NCBI GenBank assembly: GCA_015066165.1
Contig: SVOX01000003.1
Location: forward strand, 1-32,753
DNA: 32,753 nucleotides
Direction: 5' to 3'
From: Oscillospiraceae bacterium
GTDB lineage: Bacteria; Bacillota; Clostridia; Oscillospirales; Acutalibacteraceae
Position numbers and translations under genes: made by a program. Numbering within the stretch: the first letter of the stretch is position 1; every line of letters begins with the position of its first letter. Below, piece by piece: positions 10,567 to 18,542 of the stretch. The notes under the pieces are model-generated. The model saw only the letters and a program-made list of their open reading frames with translations, searched no databases and was not told the origin of the DNA.

Positions 10567-11397
10567 TTATTCGTAAATACTAAATGCAGTATCTAAATCT
10601 AATGTAATTTTCTTACCCTTAAGTTCATAAGGAATTTTAACAGTATGTTCGGATTTTGAATATGTAATGTAAATATAGTTCTTTTTAACTTTATATTTAC
10701 CACCGTTTGTACCAAATGAAGTTCTTACTTCAAATTTATTCGGTGCAAAGAATTCAATCTCGTGAGTTTGAATTGAAGTACCCGCTGTAACGTAGAAAGT
10801 GTAATAATATCCATTTAAAAGTGATCTTACTTTCTTAACTGTTGCAGAATCTGCATCCTTGTGCTTAGCACTTTCTTTTTTATAACCCTCAGGGTCGGCT
10901 TTTTGACAAATTTCTTTTTCGTTTTTACATGCTATAATATCATCTGTTTTTATTCTTAAATCATCAACAGGAATTGCGGTATCTTCAAAAACAATTTCTT
11001 TGCCCGCAACTAAATCCCCTTCGGGAACCTTAAAGGTAAGTACGAGTTTGTTTGTTTTTCCAACATACAAATCTTCAATAAATGAAGAGTAATAATAGTT
11101 GGGAGCGTATGTACATTGACCTTTATAGAAAACTGAATCATAAGAGTTAGATTCGCCGATTTTCATTTTTGTATATTGGCTATCAATTTTCAGGTTCTTA
11201 TCTTTTGCATTTATAGATAAAAACAAATAAACCATTTTCAAAGCAGAACTTTCTTTGTCTTTGTATGAATTATTAACGTAAATTCCGTCAATATTCACAT
11301 AATCGTTTGACGTTACTTTTTCGGGTTTTGAAGCGCCACATCCGGCAAAACTGAACAACAAAGCAACAACCAAAAATACCGCAATAATTTTTTTCAT
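10567..11397 (-). CDS. Putative lipoprotein of unknown function
   Basis: Signal peptide with lipobox LLFSFAGCG; 276 aa; AGGAGG-like RBS. Possible DUF4352-like beta-rich middle region (weak). Confidence 0.8.
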   Translation of the reverse strand: MKKIIAVFLVVALLFSFAGCGASKPEKVTSNDYVNIDGIYVNNSYKDKESSALKMVYLFLSINAKDKNLKIDSQYTKMKIGESNSYDSVFYKGQCTYAPNYYYSSFIEDLYVGKTNKLVLTFKVPEGDLVAGKEIVFEDTAIPVDDLRIKTDDIIACKNEKEICQKADPEGYKKESAKHKDADSATVKKVRSLLNGYYYTFYVTAGTSIQTHEIEFFAPNKFEVRTSFGTNGGKYKVKKNYIYITYSKSEHTVKIPYELKGKKITLDLDTAFSIYE

Positions 11398-11415
11398 TTT
11401 AATTCCTCCTATGTT

Positions 11416-11431
11416 ATAACCAAATGGTTAT
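11416..11431. promoter_or_regulatory. Candidate XRE operator O1 (dyad)
   Basis: ATAACCA-AA-TGGTTAT, 7-bp perfect half-sites; lies in the spacer of the + promoter and just downstream of the - promoter -10. Confidence 0.55.
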
Positions 11432-11442
11432 TAGATATAATA

Positions 11443-11471
11443 AGTATAGCAAAATAATGTTAATATGTCAA
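11443..11471 (-). promoter_or_regulatory. Sigma-A-type promoter for the lipoprotein gene
   Basis: On minus strand: TTGACA (11471..11466)-N17-TATACT (11448..11443). Confidence 0.75.
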
Positions 11472-11503
11472 TACCAAATAGTTATAAAAGGAATGAACTT
11501 GAC

Positions 11504-11728
11504 ATGGATAACTATTATCCTCGACTTAAAGATTTGCGTGAAGACCGCGATCTTTCACAACAATACATCGCCGAATTTTTAGATATGAAGCAACCACAAT
11601 ATAGCCGATATGAGCGAGGTATTCGTGACATTCCAACCGATATTTTAATAAAACTTGCAAAATTTTATAACACTTCAACCGATTATATTTTAGGACTCAC
11701 AACAGAAACCACACCATATAAAAAATGA
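11504..11728 (+). CDS. XRE-family helix-turn-helix regulator
   Basis: LKDLREDRDLSQQYIAEFLDMKQPQYSRYERGIRDIPTDILIKLAKFYNTSTDYILGLT. ORF track opens at 11465; ATG 11504 has the upstream AAAGGA RBS. Confidence 0.93.
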   Translation: MDNYYPRLKDLREDRDLSQQYIAEFLDMKQPQYSRYERGIRDIPTDILIKLAKFYNTSTDYILGLTTETTPYKK

Positions 11729-11759
11729 GCATTACAGCGTAACTGTAATGCTCATTTTT
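11724..11759. terminator. Intrinsic terminator shared by xre (+) and recG operon (-)
   Basis: ATGAGCATTACAG-CGTAA-CTGTAATGCTCAT-TTTTT. Confidence 0.88.
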
Positions 11760-11772
11760 TACTGAAATATAT

Positions 11773-13797
11773 TTATTTCAACTTCTTATAAAGTTCAATT
11801 ACTTCTTGTCTAAGCCCTGCGTTTTCAGGTGCCTTTAATTGCGGGTCTTGTTCAAGCAATTTTTGCGCTTGGGTTCTGGCGTCAATCAGCACCTGCTTAT
11901 CGGCAAAAAGGTCGGCAATTTTCATTTGCGGAATACCGCTTTGGCGGTTGCCCAAAAAGTCACCGGGTCCTCTGAGTGCCAAATCGTAATCGGCAATTTT
12001 AAAACCGTCGGCACAGGTTTTTATAACTTCAAGACGTTTTTTTGTATCGTCGCTTTGGCTATCTGAAATTAAAATACAGTCCGACTTATACTGCCCACGC
12101 CCAATTCTGCCACGAAGTTGGTGCAGTTGCGAAAGGCCAAATCTTTCAGCGTTTTCTATAACCATTATCACGGCATTAGGAACGTCAATACCAACTTCAA
12201 TTACAGTTGTTGCAATTAGCAACTGTATTTCACCGTTTGCAAATTTTCGCATAACGGCATCCTTTTCCTTTGGCGACATCTTACCGTGCAAAAGCCCTAA
12301 AGAATATCCCGAAAATTCACCTTTTGCCAGGTTTTCATAATACTCTTTAGCCGATTTTATATCAAGTTCTTCATTTTCACTTACCAATGGGCAAACAATA
12401 TAACCCTGTCTTCCCTCACCCAAAAACTTCTTTATGTAATTATAAATACGTGTGCGGTAAGAAGAATCTACACTGTAAGTATCTATTTTTTGTCTTCCTT
12501 TTGGATACTCGTCAATAACACTAATATCAAGGTCACCAAAAAGAATATACGAAAGGGTTTGCGGAATAGGTGTTGCCGACATTACAAGTTTATGTGGATT
12601 AAGCCCCTTGTTTTCAAGTTTACCACGTTGCGCCGCACCAAAACGGTGCTGTTCATCAGTTATTACAAGACCAAGGTTATCAAACTCAACGTCGTTTACT
12701 ATAAGCGCATGAGTACCCACCACAACGTCAATTTCGCCGTTTTTAAGTTGCTCTTTAACAACGCTTTTTTGTTTTTTGGTCATTGAGCCGGTCAAAAGTC
12801 CGCAGCGAACGTTAGTATTAGCGGTGATGTTTTTAAAGGTTTCAAAATGCTGTTCAGCCAAAATTTCGGTTGGAGCCATAAGTGCAGACTGATATCCGTT
12901 TTTAGCCGCAGAATAACAAAGTGCCGCTGCTACAACAGTTTTACCGCTACCAACATCACCTTGTACAAGACGTGACATCGGTTTGCCCGAACGCATATCC
13001 AAAAGGCATTCTTGTATTACACGCTTTTGGGCATTTGTCGGTTCAAAAGGCAAATATTTTAAAAATTCATTTAAGACGTCTTTTTCAATTACACAACCGC
13101 TTTGCTTATGGGTTTTAAGTTTTATAACCGTAAGAGCCACTTGCAAACAAAATAGTTCTTCAAAAACAAGACGGCGTTTAGCCCGTTCAAAAGATTCTTT
13201 TGTTTTTGGAAAATGTATATTCCAAAGTGCATATTTAATGTCACAAAGTCCGTTTTTGCGGCGAATTTCTTCGGGCAAAACCTCGGGCATTTCTACTTTT
13301 TCCAATGCAGTTTTCACAAGTTTTTGTATTGCTTTAGAACTCATATTTCGGCTTTCAGGATAAATTGGTTCTATTAAGTTATAACCAACCTCCTGTATCA
13401 GCGGTGAATTCATTTGCTTTATAACAAAACTGCCGTCAAACTTACCGTAAAAAAGATATTCCCTGTCACAGCGTAATTTGTTAGCCAAAAAATACTGATT
13501 AAAAAGCGAAACATAAAATTTTCCGCTCTCGTCTTCGGCAATAAATTTGTAAATCATTACTTTGTTACGTGTTTCAAAGGTTTCAATAGGGGTTACAATT
13601 TTGGCTTTTACACAAACATTTTCATAGTAAGGAGCCGCCATAACAGTTGTGGTTTTGGTCCAGTCAAGATATTTCCTTGGGTAAAAGCGCAAAAGGGCAC
13701 CGACTGTATCGATGCCCTTTGATTTTAAAATTTCAGCTCTCTTTTCACCGACACCCTTTAGATATTGAATATCAGTATTAGCTGTCACATTAAACAC
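11773..13797 (-). CDS. recG: ATP-dependent DNA helicase RecG
   Basis: Wedge/OB N-terminus, MSRLVQGDVGSGKTVVAAA, TDEQHRFGAAQR, SATPIPQTL, QLRGRIGRGQYKSDCIL, RGPGDFLGNRQSG. Confidence 0.97.
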   Translation of the reverse strand: MFNVTANTDIQYLKGVGEKRAEILKSKGIDTVGALLRFYPRKYLDWTKTTTVMAAPYYENVCVKAKIVTPIETFETRNKVMIYKFIAEDESGKFYVSLFNQYFLANKLRCDREYLFYGKFDGSFVIKQMNSPLIQEVGYNLIEPIYPESRNMSSKAIQKLVKTALEKVEMPEVLPEEIRRKNGLCDIKYALWNIHFPKTKESFERAKRRLVFEELFCLQVALTVIKLKTHKQSGCVIEKDVLNEFLKYLPFEPTNAQKRVIQECLLDMRSGKPMSRLVQGDVGSGKTVVAAALCYSAAKNGYQSALMAPTEILAEQHFETFKNITANTNVRCGLLTGSMTKKQKSVVKEQLKNGEIDVVVGTHALIVNDVEFDNLGLVITDEQHRFGAAQRGKLENKGLNPHKLVMSATPIPQTLSYILFGDLDISVIDEYPKGRQKIDTYSVDSSYRTRIYNYIKKFLGEGRQGYIVCPLVSENEELDIKSAKEYYENLAKGEFSGYSLGLLHGKMSPKEKDAVMRKFANGEIQLLIATTVIEVGIDVPNAVIMVIENAERFGLSQLHQLRGRIGRGQYKSDCILISDSQSDDTKKRLEVIKTCADGFKIADYDLALRGPGDFLGNRQSGIPQMKIADLFADKQVLIDARTQAQKLLEQDPQLKAPENAGLRQEVIELYKKLK

Positions 13798-13799
13798 TC

Positions 13800-15476
13800 C
13801 TACTCAACCGAGAGAATATAATAGTAAATTGGTTGACCGCCGTTTATAACGGTGATTTCCACCTTTTCGCCGAATTTTGCTTGAATTTGCGCCTCAATTT
13901 CTTCGGCTTGTTCGGGTGTTACGTCTTCACCGTAAATTACGGTTACAAATTCACTGTCCGGCTTAATCATTTTTTTCAAAAGTTTCAAAACGCTCTTTTG
14001 TAAATCAGTATCGGTAAAGGTTACCTTACCGCCAAGAAGCGCCATTAGTTCACCTTGCTTAATTTTAAAGCCGTCAAAATCAGCGTCACGGGCAGCAAAT
14101 GTAATTTGACCTGTAGCAATTCTTTCGGTTGCTTTTTGCATTTCAATAGCATTTGCATTATCATCGCTGTCAGGGTCGAAAGAAAGCATTGCCGCAATAC
14201 CTTGAGGAATGGTTCTTGTGTGAATAACAATAACCTTACGGGTACTAATCGGAATTGCTTGTTCAGCCGCCATAATAATATTTTTATTATTAGGCAATAC
14301 ATATACTGTTTCAGCCGGTGTGGCTTCAATCGCTCTTAAAATATCATCGGTGCTGGGGTTCATTGTTTGACCGCCCGAAACTATTGTATCAACGCCTAAA
14401 TCACGGAAGAGTTCAGCCAAGCCGTCACCCGCACAAACCGATACAAAACCAAATGGGTTTGTTGGCTCTACAGGAGTGATAGTTTCTGTTCTGTCAGCGC
14501 TCTTTGTTGGCTTTTTCTTGGTGTTTTGAGCGTCATGCTTTGCCCTTTCATGTTGGTCACGCATATTCTCAATTTTAAGGTTTACAAGCGAACCAAAGGT
14601 AAGACCGTTTTCAATAGCATTACCCGGATGGTCGGTATGAACGTGAACCTTAATTATTTCTTCATCGTCAACCACAACAACGCAGTCACCAATAGTTTCA
14701 AGGAACATGCGAAGTTCGTTTGGCTCTTTAGTTACTTCAGGGTTACGGTTTACAATAAATTCGGTACAGTAAGTAAAGGTAATATCGGTTTCAAATTCAC
14801 CCGCAGCATTAAAACCATCATTTTCTTCTTGCTCTTCGGGGGCAGATGAACTTTCGTTTTTAATAATAACGCCATCCTTAAATACCGAAAGCATACCTTC
14901 AAGAATAATTACAAAACCACGTCCGCCCGCATCAACAACTCCTGCTTTTTTAAGAACAGGAAGTAATTCGGGTGTTTCGTCAAGTGCTTTTTTAGCACCT
15001 TCAATAGCATATTCAAAAATTGCGAGTTCGTCTTTGCCTTGTGCCAATGCTTCTTTTGCATATTCACTTGCAACTCTTGCAACTGTTAAAATTGTACCCT
15101 CGGTTGGTTTCATAACTGCTTTATAAGCGGCTTCTACACCGTATATAAAAGCGTTTGTAATATTTTCGGGGGTTACAAATTCATCATCACCAATTCCCTT
15201 TGCAAAGCCACGGAAAAGCAAAGATGTTATAACGCCCGAGTTACCTCTGGCACCACGAAGCAATGCAGAAGAGTTAACAGCAGCCACTTTACCCGCTGTT
15301 TCACCTGAAAGTTTTTCAAGTTCTCTTGCCGCATTAGATAGCGTCATAGACATATTTGTACCTGTATCGCCGTCTGGCACAGGGAAAATGTTAAGGTCAT
15401 CGACTGCCTTACGGGAATTACTTATACTATTAGCCGCGGAAATCCACGCATCACGCAAAATATCGCCGTTTATCAA
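13800..15476 (-). CDS. DAK2 domain fatty acid kinase-type protein (FakA/YloV-like)
   Basis: LNIFPVPDGDTGTNMSMT, LLRGARGNSGVITS, VVDAGGRGFVIILEGM. TTG start with GGAG RBS; directly downstream of asp23-like gene as in the yloU-yloV pair. Confidence 0.94.
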   Translation of the reverse strand: MINGDILRDAWISAANSISNSRKAVDDLNIFPVPDGDTGTNMSMTLSNAARELEKLSGETAGKVAAVNSSALLRGARGNSGVITSLLFRGFAKGIGDDEFVTPENITNAFIYGVEAAYKAVMKPTEGTILTVARVASEYAKEALAQGKDELAIFEYAIEGAKKALDETPELLPVLKKAGVVDAGGRGFVIILEGMLSVFKDGVIIKNESSSAPEEQEENDGFNAAGEFETDITFTYCTEFIVNRNPEVTKEPNELRMFLETIGDCVVVVDDEEIIKVHVHTDHPGNAIENGLTFGSLVNLKIENMRDQHERAKHDAQNTKKKPTKSADRTETITPVEPTNPFGFVSVCAGDGLAELFRDLGVDTIVSGGQTMNPSTDDILRAIEATPAETVYVLPNNKNIIMAAEQAIPISTRKVIVIHTRTIPQGIAAMLSFDPDSDDNANAIEMQKATERIATGQITFAARDADFDGFKIKQGELMALLGGKVTFTDTDLQKSVLKLLKKMIKPDSEFVTVIYGEDVTPEQAEEIEAQIQAKFGEKVEITVINGGQPIYYYILSVE

Positions 15477-15501
15477 AATCTTACACTCCTTAATGACAGT
15501 A

Positions 15502-15852
15502 TTATTCTTTTATACCGTCAACTTTAACAGTTACTTTATTAACTTCAATACCTGTTGCTTCTTTTACTACGTATTTAACCTTTTCGGTAATGCTTTGTGC
15601 GATAGCATTAATATTCATACCAAAAGTTACAACAATATGAAGTACAACGTCAACACCGTCAGCGTTACCTATTACCTTAATACCGGTATCGATTTGTTCT
15701 TCTTTAGAAAAAATATTAAATATTTTTTGTTTCGAGTTGCTTGGAACCATTCCAACAACCCCAAAACAAGAAGTAACTTCATTTCCGATAAGCTTTGAAA
15801 GATATGCTTCACTTAAGTTAATTTTACCTAATCTTGTTTCATAAGCTATCAT
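15502..15852 (-). CDS. Asp23/Gls24 family envelope stress response protein (YloU-like)
   Basis: 116 aa with typical Asp23 pattern (GVDVVLHIVVTFGMNINAIAQSITEKVKYVVKEATGIEVNKVTVKVDGI). Confidence 0.92.
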   Translation of the reverse strand: MIAYETRLGKINLSEAYLSKLIGNEVTSCFGVVGMVPSNSKQKIFNIFSKEEQIDTGIKVIGNADGVDVVLHIVVTFGMNINAIAQSITEKVKYVVKEATGIEVNKVTVKVDGIKE

Positions 15853-15862
15853 AAAAACACTC

Positions 15863-17476
15863 CTAATTATCTTTTATTTTATATGATTGTATTGAATAGT
15901 AAATATCACTCAAAGAAGAGTTGTTTACATTTTCAATATTTTCATTGCAAAACAAAACGCCTTGTCTGTAACAAACGGGAACTATTGGCATATCACTTTG
16001 TAAAGTGACCGCAACGTCGTTAATTGAATTTTTGCCTTCATAAAAACCACTGATAACCTTTTGACAAGAAAGTTTGACTTTTTTGGGCTTTTTACTGTCA
16101 GATGTCTGGGTTTCTTTTGAAGAATCCTCAGTGTCTTTTTTCGCCTTTGTGGCCTTTATTCCATAAGCCACCGAACCGCCGGACAAAACCAACTCAGAAA
16201 GGTCCATATTCTCGGTTATTTTAACCTCGCCCAAATACAAATCAAACTGACCTTTTTTAAGACGGCGTTTATAATCTTTATAAGATTCTTCAACAACAGT
16301 GATTATTATACCGCATTCTTTAAGTTGATTTTTAATGAGTTTTGCCGCCGCAACACGAGCCGAATTGTCTTTATTAACAAGCAAACTAAACCTTAACGAC
16401 TTGTTGCCGTTTCTGCGACATTTATCCTTATCTAATTCATTATACCCTATTTTTTCTAAATTCTCAATAGTTATTTGCAAATTTGATGTTATTTCTATAT
16501 TTTGAAGTGACTTTGTTTCTTCCCAAACGGGATTAAAAAAGCCGGTTGCAGCAAGTGCATTATCATAAAAAACGTCTTTGCAAATGCGTTTACGGTCAAG
16601 TGCACTTGAAATTGCCTGTCGCAATTCGTTTTGCGAAAACTTGCCGTTTTTGTGGTTAATGCCAATATACACAAGATTATTAAGATTGATATTTGTTTTG
16701 GTTCCGCTCATTCGAAGTATTGTACCGTCAGAAATGTCGCTAAAATAAATATCAGTAGCACCTATTTCCACAAAGTGTGCAATAGACTCGCCATCGGGTG
16801 CGTTTATAAGGTTGATTTTTTTAATGCTACCCTTTTCGCCATAATAATTTTCATTTAGAACAAGACAAGATTTCTTCAAATCCACCTTATATCTGCCCGA
16901 GCCGATAGGCGGATATTTAACACTGTCAGAGTCTTTTCTCTTTTCACTCTTGGCTTTAATAATTGGAAAATCAAGCACGTTTTGAAAATATGGGTCATGC
17001 TTTTCCAATTTAAAAACAACAGTTTCGCTGTCTTGAGCCGAAACACTTTCAACCGAGTACAACTTATATCCATAATAAGTTTTTGATTTTTTTGCAAGTT
17101 TATAAGAATACACAACGTCACTTGCAGTAAGTGTACTGCCGTCAGAAAACTTTACATCACGAAGTTTTACTGTGCATTTATTTTTTGAAATTTCAACACT
17201 TTGCGCAATGTTATTATGCGGCACAAATTCGTTATCCGTCTTTACAAGTGAATCGTATAACAAACGGCAAAGTTGACGGTTAGTCTCGGTTTGGGCGTCA
17301 TAAGGATTAAAAGTATCGGCCGCTGAATAAAGAATTGTAATGGAATCTTTATATCCTTTTTCCACTTCCGCCGTCGGCTTTTTAGACACAGTATTATTAT
17401 TGTTGTTTGTTTCTTTACAACCGCAAAGCGATAAAACAAACACCAAAATTAAAATGAGCGATATAATCTTTTTCAT
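15863..17476 (-). CDS. ABC transporter substrate-binding lipoprotein, family 5 (peptide/oligopeptide)
   Basis: Lipobox VFVLSLCGC; SBP5 pattern DSITILYSAADTFNPYDAQTETNRQLCRLLYDSLVK, FSDGSTLTASDVVYSYKLAK, ELRQAISSALDRKRI. Confidence 0.9.
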   Translation of the reverse strand: MKKIISLILILVFVLSLCGCKETNNNNNTVSKKPTAEVEKGYKDSITILYSAADTFNPYDAQTETNRQLCRLLYDSLVKTDNEFVPHNNIAQSVEISKNKCTVKLRDVKFSDGSTLTASDVVYSYKLAKKSKTYYGYKLYSVESVSAQDSETVVFKLEKHDPYFQNVLDFPIIKAKSEKRKDSDSVKYPPIGSGRYKVDLKKSCLVLNENYYGEKGSIKKINLINAPDGESIAHFVEIGATDIYFSDISDGTILRMSGTKTNINLNNLVYIGINHKNGKFSQNELRQAISSALDRKRICKDVFYDNALAATGFFNPVWEETKSLQNIEITSNLQITIENLEKIGYNELDKDKCRRNGNKSLRFSLLVNKDNSARVAAAKLIKNQLKECGIIITVVEESYKDYKRRLKKGQFDLYLGEVKITENMDLSELVLSGGSVAYGIKATKAKKDTEDSSKETQTSDSKKPKKVKLSCQKVISGFYEGKNSINDVAVTLQSDMPIVPVCYRQGVLFCNENIENVNNSSLSDIYYSIQSYKIKDN

Positions 17477-17490
17477 CGTTCTTTTCCATT

Positions 17491-18270
17491 CTATATATAA
17501 ATTCTTTCAATCAAAACCGTTTTGCCGGTTTTTTCGTCCACTTCAAAAATACAACCGTTTAACATACATTCGCCGTTTGCAAGTTCAAATTTAGACATAT
17601 CATTATCTTTAAGTCGGTTAATTATAATTTCCTTTTTAACCCCTAAAACCGAATCAATTGGCCCTGTCATTCCAATGTCGGTAATATAGCCGGTGCCATT
17701 TTCTAATATTTGACTGTCGGCAGTTTGTATATGGGTGTGAGTTCCAAAAAACGCCGAAACTTTACCGTCTAAATAAAGCCCCAAAGCACGTTTTTCACTT
17801 GTGGCTTCGGCGTGAAAATCTACAACAATAATTTTAGCGCCGTCTTGTTTTGCCTTATCACAAAGTTCGTCTGCCGCCGCAAACGGACAAGAAGCATTAA
17901 GTCGGTCAAGAAAAATTTTACCGCTTAAATTTATAACCGCTACCTGAATTTTGCCAAAATCAACAAGGCAATAACCTTTACCGTTTTGAGCATCGGGCAA
18001 ATTATGGGGACGTAAAACACAGTCGTTACTGTCTAAATAATCATAAACTTCGGCACGGCGAAGCGAGTGATTACCGCCTGTCAAAACATCGGCTCCAATG
18101 TTCAAAAGATAATCGGCACTTTTTGGGGTAATGCCGTTGCCGTCTGCCGAATTTTCAGCATTAATAATAACCATATCAATTTTATACTTGCGTTTAAGAG
18201 TTGGTAAAGTTTTGCGAACGTATTCGCACCCAATAGAGCCACAAACGTCTCCCACTGCTAATATTCGCAT
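17491..18270 (-). CDS. TIGR00282-type metallophosphoesterase (YmdB-like)
   Basis: MRILAVGDVCGSIGCEYVRKTLP, NAENSADGNGITPKSADYLLNIGADVLTGGNHSLRR, FHAEATSEKRALGLYLDGKVSAFFGTHTHIQTAD, TDIGMTGPIDSVLG. ATG 18270 has GGAGGTGGG RBS (ORF track starts 18291). Confidence 0.95.
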   Translation of the reverse strand: MRILAVGDVCGSIGCEYVRKTLPTLKRKYKIDMVIINAENSADGNGITPKSADYLLNIGADVLTGGNHSLRRAEVYDYLDSNDCVLRPHNLPDAQNGKGYCLVDFGKIQVAVINLSGKIFLDRLNASCPFAAADELCDKAKQDGAKIIVVDFHAEATSEKRALGLYLDGKVSAFFGTHTHIQTADSQILENGTGYITDIGMTGPIDSVLGVKKEIIINRLKDNDMSKFELANGECMLNGCIFEVDEKTGKTVLIERIYI

Positions 18271-18301
18271 TTTACCCACCTCCAAAAGCACATATATATT
18301 T

Positions 18302-18330
18302 ATTTTACCATAAAGTCACTTTAAAAACAA
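18302..18330 (-). promoter_or_regulatory. Putative promoter of the ymdB-like operon
   Basis: Minus strand TTGTTT-N17-TAAAAT. Confidence 0.5.
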
Positions 18331-18512
18331 TAAAAAAATATTAAGAAAATATAACCGCCTTTATGCATTTATTTGTACAAATTTTACGGATAACAATTTA
18401 TTCATACCCTGTTCCATATTAATTAAAAATACCTAAAATGGCGGCTCCCGTCGGTCACCCGACTTACCCCAAAATATACCTATATTTATAACATAATTCC
18501 GCATTACGAATT

Positions 18513-18540
18513 CAAAAAACTCCGCCGAAGCGGAGTTTTT
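18513..18540 (-). terminator. Intrinsic terminator after the LRR gene
   Basis: AAAAAACTCCGC-CGAA-GCGGAGTTTTT. Confidence 0.85.
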
Positions 18541-18542
18541 GT

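Noticed and set aside
14045-14339. ORFs on both strands inside the fakA/yloV-like gene
   Set aside because: Overlap a clear DAK2-family frame; no domain or start signal.
18292-18542. Candidate 6S or other structured RNA in the 250-bp spacer
   Set aside because: No extended helix with a central bubble seen by eye; only one short GC-rich stem. Listed as a repeat-like island instead.
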